Counted from the first letter of the stretch, positions 16,886 to 27,013 are shown. The stretch is 64,000 nucleotides of DNA from Bacteroidales bacterium (GCA_017438975.1 JAFRUH010000025.1:62001-126000), one strand, 5' to 3'. Notes: generated by a model from the letters alone, not told the origin. Program-made: numbers and translations.

Positions 16886-19800
16886 AAGAACCGACATCAA
16901 GAAAGTCATGGTCATCGGCTCCGGTCCGATCGTCATCGGCCAGGCCGCGGAATTCGATTACGCGGGAACGCAGGCCTGCCTTGCGCTCAAGGAAGAAGGA
17001 TACCAGGTCATCCTGGTCAATTCCAATCCGGCTACGATCATGACCGACACCAATATCGCCGACAAGGTCTATATGGAGCCGCTCAAGCTCGACTATATCG
17101 CCAAGATCATCCGCTATGAGCGCCCGGACGCCCTCGTCCCGGGACTCGGCGGACAGACCGGACTGAACCTGGCCGTCCAACTGGCCAAGAAAGGCATCCT
17201 CGAGGAATGCGGCGTCGAAATCCTCGGCACCTCTTTCCAGAATATCGAGAAGGCGGAAGACCGGGAACTGTTCAAGGAACTCTGCATTTCCATCGGCGAG
17301 CCGGTCATCCCGTCCGAAATCTGCTACAGTGTCGAAGAAGGGGTCGCCGCAGCAGAAAAGATCGGCTACCCGGTCGTCCTCCGGCCCGCCTTCACCCTCG
17401 GCGGAACAGGCGGTGGTTTCGCCGACGACGAAGAGCAGCTCCGCGACATGATGCGGAACGCACTCTTCCTCTCACCGGTCCACGAGGTGCTCGTCGAAAA
17501 GAGCATCAAGGGATACAAGGAGATCGAATTCGAGGTCATGCGCGACCGCAACGACACGGCCATCGCCATCTGCTCGATGGAGAATATCGACCCCGTCGGC
17601 ATCCACACGGGCGATTCCATGGTCGTCGCCCCGGCCCAGACCCTGACGGACAAGGAATACCAGATGCTGCGGGACAGCGCCCTCAAGCTGATCCGCGCCC
17701 TCGATATCGAAGGCGGATGCAACATCCAGTTCGCCCTGGACCCGCTCTCTTTCAAGTACTATATCATCGAGGTCAATCCGCGGGTTTCACGGTCTTCCGC
17801 CCTTGCTTCGAAGGCCAGCGGATTCCCGATCGCCCGGGTGACCGCCAAGATCGCCGCCGGACTGACCCTGGACGAAATCACCATCGCCGGGGCTCCTGCC
17901 TGCTGCGAACCCGCCATAGACTATGTCGTCACCAAGGTGGCCCGTTTCCCCTTCGACAAGTTCAGCGAAGCCTCCAACGAACTCGGCACCCAGATGAAGG
18001 CGACCGGTGAAGTGATGAGCATCGGGCGGACCCTCGAAGAAAGCATCCTCAAGGCGATGCGCTCCCTCGAAACCGGCTGCTGCCATATCCACAAGAAGAA
18101 ATTCGATTCCTGGACCGAGGAAGAACTCCTCTCCTATATCAGCAAGCCTACGGACGACCGGATCCACGCCATCGCCCAGCTCCTGCGCCTGAGGATCGAC
18201 CTTTCCCGGATCTATGACCGGACCAAGATAGACATGCTCTTCCTCGAGAAAATCTACAACATCGTCCGGATGGAAAGGCGCGTCAAGGCCGCTCCGCATG
18301 ATATCGATGTCCTCCGCGAAGCCAAGCGGATGGGATTCGGAGACCAGTTCATCGGTGAGCTATGGGGCGTTTCGGAAGCGGATATCATCCGGCTCCGGTT
18401 CCGGGAAGGCATCCTCCCGGTCTACAAGATGATCGACTCCTGCTGCGCCGAGCACGAAACCTATGTCCCCTATTTCTACTCCACCTACGAGGAGGAGAAT
18501 GAATCCGTCCGGAGCGACCGGAAAAAGATCCTCGTCCTGGGATCGGGCCCGATCCGGATCGGACAGGGAGTCGAATTCGACTATTCGACCGTCCATGCCA
18601 TCTGGGCCATCCGCGAGGCCGGTTATGAGGCCATCATCATCAACAACAATCCGGAAACCGTATCCACGGACTATACGATCTCGGACAAGCTCTATTTCGA
18701 GCCGCTGACGACGGAGGACGTCATGAACGTCATCCACCTGGAGCGGCCGGACGGGGTCATCGTCACCCTCGGCGGCCAGACCGCCATCAACCTGGCCGGT
18801 CCCCTCGAGGAGTTCGACGTCCCGCTCATCGGAACAGGCCTCGAGGCCATCGACAATGCCGAGGACCGCAAACTTTTCGAAGCGATCATGCGACGCACCG
18901 GCATCCCGCAGCCCAAGGCCCGCGCCGTCACCGACGTCGAGGAAGGCGTCGAAGCCGCCCGTGAGATCGGCTATCCGGTCCTGGTCCGTCCGAGCTTCGT
19001 GCTGGGCGGACGGGCGATGATGATCGTCGGAAACGACGAAACCCTCCGCCACTATCTCCGGAACGCCGTGGAGATCAACGAGAAGTCCCCGGTTCTCGTA
19101 GACAAGTACATCATGGGCAAGGAGACGGAGGTCGACGCCATCTGCGACGGGAAGGATGTCTTCATCCCGGCGATCATGGAACATGTCGAGAAGACCGGAA
19201 TCCACTCCGGTGACAGTATCAGCGTCTATCCCTCCTTCAGTCTCAGCGCGAAGGTCAAGCAGGAAATCATCGACGATACCGTCAAACTAGGCCGGGAAAT
19301 CGGAATCGTCGGCCTGTTCAACATCCAGTTCATCGTGGACGCCGAGGAGAATGTGTATGTCATCGAGGTCAATCCCCGCTCCTCCCGGACCGTCCCTTTC
19401 ATTTCCAAGGCGACGGGCATCCCGATGGCCAAGATCGCGACGCGGGTCATGCTCGGCCACTCCCTCAAGGAACAGGGCATCACCGAGGTCTACTTCCCGG
19501 AGCGGAAGCGCCACTTCGTCAAGACGCCCGCCTTCTCCTTCGGAAAGATCAAGGGCATCGACACCTACCTCTCCCCCGAGATGAAATCGACCGGCGAGGC
19601 CATCGGCTACGACAATTCGCTGAACCGTGCCCTCTACAAGTCCCTCCAGGCATCCGGTATGGACGTCAAGGCTTATGGAACGATCTTCGCCACCATCGCG
19701 GACAAGGACAAGGAAGAAGCCCTTCCGCTGATCCGCCGATTCTATAACCTCGGGTTCAACATCGAAGCCACGAAGGGAACGGCTGCCTTCCTCAAGCGGA

Positions 19801-20069
19801 ACGGCATCCGGACGAAATGTCTGAGGAAACTCAGCGAGGGGAGCGACGAAATCTACCAGGCACTCCGAAAGGGTCATGTCAAATACGTCATCAATACGAT
19901 CGACCTCAATCAGCGGAGCAGCCATCTGGACGGCTATGAGATCCGCCGGACCGCCGTCGAGAACAACGTGACGGTCTTTACGGCCCTCGAAACGGTCCGC
20001 GTGCTCCTGGACGTGCTGGAAGAGATCACACTCGGCATCTCCACCATCGACGAAGAATACAAGAAATAA
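16878..20069 (+). CDS. carB: Carbamoyl phosphate synthase large subunit
   Basis: Makes carbamoyl phosphate from bicarbonate, ammonia and two ATP. The 1063 residues contain two homologous ATP-grasp halves (each opening with a GSGPIxIGQ motif, near residue 14 and near residue 555), an oligomerisation segment between them and a C-terminal MGS-like allosteric domain. Length and motifs are canonical, including IEVNPRVSRSSALASKASG. The start overlaps carA and its TAA shares a base with the pyrK ATG. Since CarA has lost its Cys, this subunit would have to use free ammonia or another donor. Confidence 0.96.
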   Translation: MPRRTDIKKVMVIGSGPIVIGQAAEFDYAGTQACLALKEEGYQVILVNSNPATIMTDTNIADKVYMEPLKLDYIAKIIRYERPDALVPGLGGQTGLNLAVQLAKKGILEECGVEILGTSFQNIEKAEDRELFKELCISIGEPVIPSEICYSVEEGVAAAEKIGYPVVLRPAFTLGGTGGGFADDEEQLRDMMRNALFLSPVHEVLVEKSIKGYKEIEFEVMRDRNDTAIAICSMENIDPVGIHTGDSMVVAPAQTLTDKEYQMLRDSALKLIRALDIEGGCNIQFALDPLSFKYYIIEVNPRVSRSSALASKASGFPIARVTAKIAAGLTLDEITIAGAPACCEPAIDYVVTKVARFPFDKFSEASNELGTQMKATGEVMSIGRTLEESILKAMRSLETGCCHIHKKKFDSWTEEELLSYISKPTDDRIHAIAQLLRLRIDLSRIYDRTKIDMLFLEKIYNIVRMERRVKAAPHDIDVLREAKRMGFGDQFIGELWGVSEADIIRLRFREGILPVYKMIDSCCAEHETYVPYFYSTYEEENESVRSDRKKILVLGSGPIRIGQGVEFDYSTVHAIWAIREAGYEAIIINNNPETVSTDYTISDKLYFEPLTTEDVMNVIHLERPDGVIVTLGGQTAINLAGPLEEFDVPLIGTGLEAIDNAEDRKLFEAIMRRTGIPQPKARAVTDVEEGVEAAREIGYPVLVRPSFVLGGRAMMIVGNDETLRHYLRNAVEINEKSPVLVDKYIMGKETEVDAICDGKDVFIPAIMEHVEKTGIHSGDSISVYPSFSLSAKVKQEIIDDTVKLGREIGIVGLFNIQFIVDAEENVYVIEVNPRSSRTVPFISKATGIPMAKIATRVMLGHSLKEQGITEVYFPERKRHFVKTPAFSFGKIKGIDTYLSPEMKSTGEAIGYDNSLNRALYKSLQASGMDVKAYGTIFATIADKDKEEALPLIRRFYNLGFNIEATKGTAAFLKRNGIRTKCLRKLSEGSDEIYQALRKGHVKYVINTIDLNQRSSHLDGYEIRRTAVENNVTVFTALETVRVLLDVLEEITLGISTIDEEYKK

Positions 20070-20806
20070 TGGAGAAACACCGTTTTACCATCGAATCCAA
20101 CCGGACCGTCGCCGCTCTCACGCACCGTCTCGTGCTGAAAGCGGATGACCCGGAGCTGGTCGTCGGAGGCGAATTTGTCAACCTTTCCCTCGACGGGTTC
20201 TTCCTGCGGCGCCCCCTCTCCCTCTGCGACCGGGAACCGGGCCGGATCACGCTCCTCTACAAGACCGTCGGCAAAGGGACGGAAGCCCTTTCCGCCCTCC
20301 GGGAGGGAGAAGTGCTGGATGTCCTGACCGGCCTCGGCAAGGGATTCGATGCGGCAGCCTGCCGGAAACGGGCCCTCCTTGTCGCGGGAGGCCTCGGTGC
20401 GGCCCCGCTTTACCTTCTCTGCAAAGAACTGAAGGAACGGGGACGACATGTCACCGCCGTTCTCGGCTTCAACAAGGCTGAGGAGATTGTGCTCGAAGAG
20501 GAATTCCGCGCCCTCTGCGACAAGGTGGTTCTCGCGACCCTAGACGGTTCCGCCGGGGTAAAAGGATTCGTCACCGACGCACTCTCGACCCTGGATCCGG
20601 GCTGGGACTATTTCTATACCTGCGGCCCGCTCGTCATGATGAAAGCCGTCTGCCGGGCTCTGGAAGGGCCCGGTGAGGCCAGCCTCGAAGAGAGGATGGG
20701 ATGCGGAGCCGGATTCTGCTATTGCTGTACCTGCGAGACCGTCTCCGGCCCGAAACGGGTCTGCATGGACGGTCCGGTCTTCAAAAAGGAGGAACTGACA
20801 TGGTAA
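20069..20806 (+). CDS. pyrK: Dihydroorotate dehydrogenase electron transfer subunit
   Basis: Carries electrons from PyrD to NAD+ through FAD and a [2Fe-2S] cluster. The 245-residue protein has a ferredoxin reductase-like FAD domain (RRPLSL), an NAD domain (LVAGGLGAAPLYLL) and the four cluster cysteines Cys212, Cys217, Cys220 and Cys232, the spacing expected for PyrK. An extra Cys219 and Cys222 are present. Its presence shows that PyrD is the class 1B, NAD-linked type. Overlaps both neighbours. Confidence 0.95.
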   Translation: MEKHRFTIESNRTVAALTHRLVLKADDPELVVGGEFVNLSLDGFFLRRPLSLCDREPGRITLLYKTVGKGTEALSALREGEVLDVLTGLGKGFDAAACRKRALLVAGGLGAAPLYLLCKELKERGRHVTAVLGFNKAEEIVLEEEFRALCDKVVLATLDGSAGVKGFVTDALSTLDPGWDYFYTCGPLVMMKAVCRALEGPGEASLEERMGCGAGFCYCCTCETVSGPKRVCMDGPVFKKEELTW

Positions 20807-21711
20807 AGGATCTTTCCGTCCATCTGGCGGGCCTAAGGCTCTCCAACCCGGTCATTCCGGCCAGCGGAACCTTCGGATTCGGACTTGAACTCTCCGGCAG
20901 CTTCGACCTGAACGTCCTCGGCGGGATTTCCCTGAAGGGGACGACGCTGGAGCCCCGGTTCGGGAACCCGACGCCCCGGGTCGCCGAATGTGAAGGCGGG
21001 ATGATCAATTCCGTCGGACTCCAGAACCCCGGAATCGAAGCGCTGGTCTGGGAAAAGGTTCCTGCACTCAGGGATTGTTACAGAGGCGCCGTCATCGCGA
21101 ATATCAGCGGTTTTTCGGTCGATGAGTACCGGACCTGCTGCGCCCTCGCCGACCGCTGCGACGGAATCGACCTGATCGAGGTCAACGTCTCCTGCCCGAA
21201 TGTCCATAACGGCGGGATGGCCTTCGGGACGGATCCCGCTTCGGCCGCCGCCGTAACCCGCGCGGTCAGGGAGGTCTGCCGGAAACCGGTCTTCATCAAG
21301 TTGAGTCCCAACGTGACGGACATCGTGTCCATCGCCCGTGCCTGCGAAGACGCCGGGGCCGACGGCCTGACCCTTGTCAACACCTTCCTCGGGATGCGCA
21401 TCGACATCCAGCGGCGGAAGCCGGTCCTCGCGAACACGACGGGCGGATTCTCCGGCAGGGCCGTCTTTCCGGTCGCCCTCAGGATGGTCTGGCAGGCCGC
21501 CAGAGCCTGCAGGATCCCGATTATGGGCTGCGGCGGAGTGGCTTCGGCGGAGCAGGTCGTTGAAATGATGATGGCCGGGGCGACGGCGGTCCAGATCGGG
21601 GCCGAAAACCTCCGGAATCCCTTTGCCTGCCCCGAAATCATCGCCGCCCTCCCCTCCGTCATGGACCGGCTTGGCATTTCAAGACTCGAAGAAATCATCG
21701 GAACCGTATGA
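20800..21711 (+). CDS. pyrD: Dihydroorotate dehydrogenase, class 1B catalytic subunit
   Basis: Oxidises dihydroorotate to orotate with FMN. It has 303 residues starting at the ATG at 20800, which overlaps the pyrK stop; longer frames upstream are pyrK antiphase. The active-site segment NVSCPNVHNGG carries the catalytic Cys of class 1 enzymes, and the FMN-phosphate region reads PIMGCGGV. It overlaps pyrF by four bases. Confidence 0.95.
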   Translation: MVKDLSVHLAGLRLSNPVIPASGTFGFGLELSGSFDLNVLGGISLKGTTLEPRFGNPTPRVAECEGGMINSVGLQNPGIEALVWEKVPALRDCYRGAVIANISGFSVDEYRTCCALADRCDGIDLIEVNVSCPNVHNGGMAFGTDPASAAAVTRAVREVCRKPVFIKLSPNVTDIVSIARACEDAGADGLTLVNTFLGMRIDIQRRKPVLANTTGGFSGRAVFPVALRMVWQAARACRIPIMGCGGVASAEQVVEMMMAGATAVQIGAENLRNPFACPEIIAALPSVMDRLGISRLEEIIGTV

Positions 21712-22406
21712 ACAGAGACGTCATCATAGCCTGCGACTTCAGCTCCAGGCAAGCCACCCTTTCCTTCCTCGACCGGTTCGGGGAAGGACGCAAGCCTTTC
21801 GTCAAGATCGGCATGGAACTCTTTTACGGAGAGGGTCCCTCGATCGTCCGGGAAATCAAGGCCCGCGGCCACCGGATCTTCCTGGACCTCAAGCTCCACG
21901 ACATTCCGAACACAGTCCGGAAAGCCATGAAGGTCCTTTCCGCCCTGGACGTGGACCTGGTCAATGTCCATGCCGCCGGGACGGTCGCCATGATGAAGGC
22001 AGCCCTCGAAGGACTGACGCGGGAAGACGGGACCCGGCCCCTGCTGATCGCCGTCACCCAGCTGACTTCCACCGGGGATGAAGCGCTCCGGAACGAGCTC
22101 CTGATCGGAGCCGGCATGGAAGAAACCATCCTCCGGTACGCCCGGAACGCACGCGAAGCGGGACTGGACGGAGTCGTCTGTTCTCCGCTCGAAGCAGGCA
22201 TCGTCAAGGAAGCCTGCGGAAAGGATTTCCTGACCGTCACTCCTGGCATCCGTTTTGCGGACTCCGCATCGGACGACCAGGTTCGGATCACCACCCCTGC
22301 CCGCGCCCGGGAACTGGGGTCGGATTACATTGTCGTCGGCCGGCCGGTCACGGCCGCCCCGGATCCCGTAGCCGCCTACCGGAGGTGCCTGGAAGAATTT
22401 GTTTGA
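21708..22406 (+). CDS. pyrF: Orotidine 5'-phosphate decarboxylase
   Basis: Decarboxylates OMP to UMP, the final step of the pathway. The 232-residue protein has the diagnostic DLKLHDIPNTV motif near residue 64 with the catalytic Asp-Lys-Asp set, the early VIIACDFSS Asp and the phosphate-binding VVGRPV near the end. It overlaps pyrD in ATGA fashion and pyrE follows one base after its stop. Confidence 0.96.
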   Translation: MNRDVIIACDFSSRQATLSFLDRFGEGRKPFVKIGMELFYGEGPSIVREIKARGHRIFLDLKLHDIPNTVRKAMKVLSALDVDLVNVHAAGTVAMMKAALEGLTREDGTRPLLIAVTQLTSTGDEALRNELLIGAGMEETILRYARNAREAGLDGVVCSPLEAGIVKEACGKDFLTVTPGIRFADSASDDQVRITTPARARELGSDYIVVGRPVTAAPDPVAAYRRCLEEFV

Positions 22407-22407
22407 T

Positions 22408-23037
22408 ATGAAAAAGGATATTGCAAAACAACTGCTCTCGATAGGAGCCGTTTTCCTGAGGCCGGAAGAGCCCTTTACCTGGGCAAGCGGCATCAAGAGC
22501 CCGATCTACTGTGACAACCGGCTGACCCTCTCGGCCCCCGCCGTTCGGGAGAAAGTCGAGGCTGGACTCGCAGCCCTGGTCCGGAAATACCATCCCGACT
22601 GCGAGATGCTGATGGGAACATCGACCGCCGGCATCGCCCATGCGGCCATCACGGCAACCCTGCTCGGCCTTCCGATGGGGTATGTCCGCTCGGAAGCCAA
22701 GTCCCACGGACGGACCAACCGGATCGAAGGAAGGATGGACCCGGGGACGAAAGTCGTCGTCATCGAGGACCTTATCTCGACCGGCGGAAGCGCCATCGAC
22801 GTCGTCGAAGCGCTCCGGGAAGCCGGGGCCGAAGTCCTCGGTATCGTCAGCATCTTTACCTATGGAATGAAACGGGGTCTCGAACGGATCGCGGCCGCCG
22901 GAACGGTCAACCATTCCCTCTGCGACCTGGATTCCCTCGTGGAAACGGCCGTGGATGAAGGCTATATCGCTCCGCAGTGGAAAGAGCGCATCCTCGCCTT
23001 CCGCGACAACCCTTCGGATGAAAGTTGGATTCAATAA
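22408..23037 (+). CDS. pyrE: Orotate phosphoribosyltransferase
   Basis: Transfers orotate to PRPP to form OMP. The 209-residue protein starts at 22408; an in-frame ATG at 22399 lies inside pyrF and is less likely. The PRPP loop VVVIEDLISTGGS is present near residue 115, preceded by a YVRSEAKSHG catalytic loop. It is followed by pyrB after ten bases. Confidence 0.95.
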   Translation: MKKDIAKQLLSIGAVFLRPEEPFTWASGIKSPIYCDNRLTLSAPAVREKVEAGLAALVRKYHPDCEMLMGTSTAGIAHAAITATLLGLPMGYVRSEAKSHGRTNRIEGRMDPGTKVVVIEDLISTGGSAIDVVEALREAGAEVLGIVSIFTYGMKRGLERIAAAGTVNHSLCDLDSLVETAVDEGYIAPQWKERILAFRDNPSDESWIQ

Positions 23038-23047
23038 AAAGCAGGAT

Positions 23048-24127
23048 ATGAAGCATCTCATCGATCCCATGGACCTGACCAAGGAAGAACTTGACCAGAT
23101 CATCGCGCTGGCGGAAGACATCATCGCCAACCGGGAAAAATACCAGGAAATCCAGGCCCACCGGAAACTGGCTACCCTCTTCTATGAACCCAGCACGCGT
23201 ACGCGCCTGAGTTTCACCGCGGCCATGATGGAACTCGGCGGCAACGTCCTCGGGTTCTCGGACGCGAAAAGCAGTTCCGTAAGCAAAGGGGAAAGCGTGC
23301 AGGACACGGTGCGCGTCGTAGGCTGTTTCGCCGACGTCATCGCCATGCGGCACTATATCGAAGGGGCCCAGCTCTACGCCTCCGAAGTCTCCAAAGTCCC
23401 GATCATCAACGCCGGGGACGGCTCCCACAGCCACCCGACCCAGACCCTGACGGACCTTCTGACCATCCAGCGCGAACTCGGCCGGATCGACGGGATCACG
23501 ATCGGTTTCTGCGGCGACCTGCGTTTCGGCAGGACGGTCCATTCCCTGATCAAGGCCCTGTCCCGTTACAAGGACATCCGGGTCGTCCTGATCGCCCCGG
23601 ACGAGTTGAAACTGCCCGATTATATCAAGCAGGACGTCTGCGACCGGCTCGGAATCCGCTACCGCGAAGTATCCTCGATGGAAGAAGTCATTTCGGAACT
23701 CGACGTCCTGTATATGACCCGCGTCCAGAAAGAGCGCTTCCTGGACCAGGACGAATTCGACCGCGTCAAGGACAGTTTCGTCCTGGACGCCGCCAAGATG
23801 TCCCTCGCCAAAGAGAAGATGGCCGTGCTCCATCCCCTTCCCCGCGTCAACGAAATCCTGACCGAAGTCGACGCCGATCCGAGAGCGGCGTATTTCCGCC
23901 AGGTCGAGAACGGAAAATTCGTCCGGATGGCCCTCATGACCAAGCTGATCGAATGGAAAGACGATCCGGCCCATGCGATGCCCGCCCACGAGATTCCGGT
24001 CACGGATCCCTCGCTCAGATGTCCCAATCCACGCTGTATCTGCAACAATGAGCACGCACCCTACCGTTTCCGCAGGAGCGGGAGCGGAACACTGCGGTGC
24101 TGGTACTGCGATGCTAAGGCTAAATAA
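23048..24127 (+). CDS. pyrB: Aspartate carbamoyltransferase fused to a PyrI-like zinc module
   Basis: Condenses carbamoyl phosphate and aspartate. The first ~310 residues are a canonical PyrB (EPSTRTRLSF carbamoyl phosphate loop, HPTQTLTDL, HPLPRVNEI). The C-terminal ~45 residues add four zinc-type cysteines, Cys325-x4-Cys330 and Cys351-x2-Cys354, in CPNPRCICNNE and LRCWYC contexts. This is the zinc domain normally found at the C terminus of the separate regulatory chain PyrI. The N-terminal effector-binding domain of PyrI is absent. ATG 23048 was chosen; the longer frame runs inside pyrE. The domain may allow trimer-trimer contacts without allosteric nucleotide control. Confidence 0.92.
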   Translation: MKHLIDPMDLTKEELDQIIALAEDIIANREKYQEIQAHRKLATLFYEPSTRTRLSFTAAMMELGGNVLGFSDAKSSSVSKGESVQDTVRVVGCFADVIAMRHYIEGAQLYASEVSKVPIINAGDGSHSHPTQTLTDLLTIQRELGRIDGITIGFCGDLRFGRTVHSLIKALSRYKDIRVVLIAPDELKLPDYIKQDVCDRLGIRYREVSSMEEVISELDVLYMTRVQKERFLDQDEFDRVKDSFVLDAAKMSLAKEKMAVLHPLPRVNEILTEVDADPRAAYFRQVENGKFVRMALMTKLIEWKDDPAHAMPAHEIPVTDPSLRCPNPRCICNNEHAPYRFRRSGSGTLRCWYCDAKAK

Positions 24128-24142
24128 AGTTACAAACTGTTT

Positions 24143-27010
24143 ATGAAAAGACATTTAATCGTACTCATGACGGCCGTCAGCGCCGGATTCCTTTTTGCGG
24201 GAATCGCTGCGGCCAGCGCTTCCGCGCAGGAGGATCCGAGACAGGCGATGATGCGTCCCTTGCCGAACGATCCCGCCGTCCGTATCGGTCACCTCGACAA
24301 CGGACTTACTTATTATATCCGCCAGAATGCCCTTCCCGCCCACCGTGCGGAGTTCTATCTCGCCACCAACGTCGGTGCGATCCAGGAGACCCCCGACCAG
24401 GACGGTCTCGCCCACTTCCTGGAACACATGTGCTTCAACGGCACGAAGAACTTCCCGGATAAGGGGATCCTCGACTACCTCCGTTCCATCGGAGCCGAAT
24501 TCGGCCGGAACATCAACGCCTCCACCGGTTTTGAAGAGACCCAGTACATGCTCAACAACATGCCCGTGGAGCGGGAGTCCGTCGTCGACAGCTGCCTGAT
24601 CATCCTGAAGGAATACGCCTATTTCGTCGTCAACGACCCCGTCGAGATCGACAAGGAGCGCGGCGTCATCATCGAAGAGCGCCGCCAGCGCCGGAACGCC
24701 CAGTGGAGAACCCTGGAGCGCTCCCTCCCCTATTATTTCGGGGACACCAAATACGCGACCTGCACCCTGATCGGCCAGCAGAGCAGCCTCGAGAACTTCA
24801 AGCCCGAGAGCCTCCATGCCTTCTACGAGACCTGGTACCATCCCGGCAACCAGGCGGTCGTCGTCGTAGGTGACGTCGACGTGGACCGTACCGAGGCCAA
24901 GATCCGCGAAATCTTCTCGGTCATCCCGAAGAAAGAGAATCCCAGGCAGAAGGATGTCATCAAGGTTCCCGGACACAAGGAACCCCTCATCGGCATCCTG
25001 ACCGACCCGGAGACGACCTCCCCCTCCATCGAGATGCTCTGGGAGAGCGATGCGATGCCGGAAGAATACAACGCCACGATCATCGGCCAGATGCAGGGAT
25101 ATCTCAAGAATCTCGTCAGTCAGATTATGTACGAACGCTTCAACGATATCACCTCGAAACCTGACAGCCCGTATCTTGCCGGTGCCTTCGGCATCTCGAA
25201 TGTCATCTACGAGAGCGTGGAGGCCGGAATGGCTGACGTCACCCTCAAGGAAGACGATATACTCGGCGGTTTCAAGGCCTTCTACACGGAAATCGAACGC
25301 ATGAAGCGCTTCGGATTCTATGATGATGAATTCGAGCGCGCCAAGACCAATCTGCTGAACTACCTGGAAAACGGGGTCAAGAAAGCCGATACCCGCCGCA
25401 ATCCGGAATTCGTCCGCCCGATCATCCAGAATTTCTTCGACAAGGAACCGATCCTCGATCCCGAAACCGACCTCGAGCTTGGGAAGCAGCTGCTTTCCCA
25501 GATGAACGCCCAGGTGCTCAGCCAGGTCGCGGCCCAGATCATTACCGACGAAAACCTCGTAGTCCTCTATACGGGTCCCGAGAAAGAAGGGATTGCGACC
25601 CCGACCGCCGAGCAGCTGAAGGCTGCGATCGACGAGGTCAAGGCTTCCGACATCCAGCCGAGAGCCGGTGAGGAAATCGCTTCCGAATTCCTCGATCCCG
25701 CCACCCTCAAGGGTGCGAAGGCCAAGGTCGCCAGGAAGCCCGGCATCTACGGTTCTACCGTATGGACGCTCAAGAACGGCGTAAAGGTTACCATCCTCCC
25801 GACCGACTACACCAAGGACCAGATCCTCTTCGACCTGTACAAGGACGGCGGCAAGAGCCTCATCCCGGTCGAGGATCTCGCCTCCTTCAACGAGAGCATT
25901 TACAATATGTACGTCCACAATACCGGTGTCGCCGGCTTCTCCGGGACGCAGGTCTCCAAGATGCTGACCGGCAAGACCCTAAGCGTCACGCCGTACATCA
26001 ATGAACTCGACCACGGCATCCGGGGTAACACCACCCCCAAGGACCTGGAAACGGCCCTTCAGCTGATCTACCTCTTCTTCGTCGAACCTCGTTTCGACCA
26101 GGATGAATTCGACAACGGCATCAACCAGTACCGGGCCGTCCTTCCGAACCTCGTCAATCAGCCGAACTACAAGTTCGCCGACGGGTTCTACAAACTGCTC
26201 TACGGGAACAATCCCCGCCGGCAGCAGCTCAACCAGGAAATCCTGGACAAGGCCAACCTGGAGTCGCTCGGAAAATACTACCGGAAACTCTTCAACGATG
26301 CCGCCGGAACGAACCTCGTCCTCGTCGGCGATATCGATCCGGACACGCTCAAACCGCTTGTCGAAAAGTATATCGGTAGCATTCCCAAGGGGAAGAAAGC
26401 CCTTTCCTGGGTCGATCCGGAAGTCAACATCGTTAAGGGAGAAGTGATCCGGGAAGCGGCCGTCGACATGCAGACCCCGAAGAATACCGTCATCCAGGTC
26501 TACAGCGCCGGTCTCCCCTATTCCGAAGCACGCAAGGCTGCGCTTGACGCCGCGAAATACATCCTCGACATGCGGTATGTGAATTCGCTCCGCGAAGAGG
26601 AAGGAGGCACCTACGGCGCCAGCACCAGCATCTCCCTGTCGAGGAAGCCCAAACAGGAAGGAATCATCGAGGTCTACTTCGACTGCAAGCCCGCTCTTTG
26701 CGACAAGCTCCGCGCCCTCGCGAAGTCCGGCCTGAAAGAACTCGCGGAGCAGGGGCCGACCGACGAAGAGATCACCGCCGCCATCCTGAATCTCAAGAAG
26801 AACATTCCGGAGAGCCGGGTCAGCAACGCCTACTGGCGCGGCAATATCGAGAACTTCATCGAGTACGGAACCGACCGGGACGTCGAGCGTGAAAACGCCA
26901 TCAACGCCCTGAACAAGGATGCCGTCAAGGCCGTCCTTCAGGAGATCCTCGCGTCCGGCAACCTGGTCGAGTACGTCATGAAACCGGCCAATGCGGCCGA
27001 GGTGGAATAA
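24143..27010 (+). CDS. M16 family zinc peptidase, secreted
   Basis: A 955-residue protein with an N-terminal signal peptide ending near ASAQ and two M16 (pitrilysin/insulinase) halves. The inverted zinc motif HFLEH is at residues 91-95, with the downstream third ligand in EIDKERGVIIEE. The second half lacks the motif, as is normal for long M16 proteins. It is probably periplasmic. It starts 15 bases after pyrB without a visible promoter, so it may be co-transcribed with the pyr operon, though a functional link is not evident. Confidence 0.92.
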   Translation: MKRHLIVLMTAVSAGFLFAGIAAASASAQEDPRQAMMRPLPNDPAVRIGHLDNGLTYYIRQNALPAHRAEFYLATNVGAIQETPDQDGLAHFLEHMCFNGTKNFPDKGILDYLRSIGAEFGRNINASTGFEETQYMLNNMPVERESVVDSCLIILKEYAYFVVNDPVEIDKERGVIIEERRQRRNAQWRTLERSLPYYFGDTKYATCTLIGQQSSLENFKPESLHAFYETWYHPGNQAVVVVGDVDVDRTEAKIREIFSVIPKKENPRQKDVIKVPGHKEPLIGILTDPETTSPSIEMLWESDAMPEEYNATIIGQMQGYLKNLVSQIMYERFNDITSKPDSPYLAGAFGISNVIYESVEAGMADVTLKEDDILGGFKAFYTEIERMKRFGFYDDEFERAKTNLLNYLENGVKKADTRRNPEFVRPIIQNFFDKEPILDPETDLELGKQLLSQMNAQVLSQVAAQIITDENLVVLYTGPEKEGIATPTAEQLKAAIDEVKASDIQPRAGEEIASEFLDPATLKGAKAKVARKPGIYGSTVWTLKNGVKVTILPTDYTKDQILFDLYKDGGKSLIPVEDLASFNESIYNMYVHNTGVAGFSGTQVSKMLTGKTLSVTPYINELDHGIRGNTTPKDLETALQLIYLFFVEPRFDQDEFDNGINQYRAVLPNLVNQPNYKFADGFYKLLYGNNPRRQQLNQEILDKANLESLGKYYRKLFNDAAGTNLVLVGDIDPDTLKPLVEKYIGSIPKGKKALSWVDPEVNIVKGEVIREAAVDMQTPKNTVIQVYSAGLPYSEARKAALDAAKYILDMRYVNSLREEEGGTYGASTSISLSRKPKQEGIIEVYFDCKPALCDKLRALAKSGLKELAEQGPTDEEITAAILNLKKNIPESRVSNAYWRGNIENFIEYGTDRDVERENAINALNKDAVKAVLQEILASGNLVEYVMKPANAAEVE

Positions 27011-27013
27011 GGC

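Noticed and set aside
22955-23047. Upstream start for pyrB at 22955
   Set aside because: The extra residues are out-of-frame pyrE sequence; ATG 23048 gives a normal PyrB N terminus.
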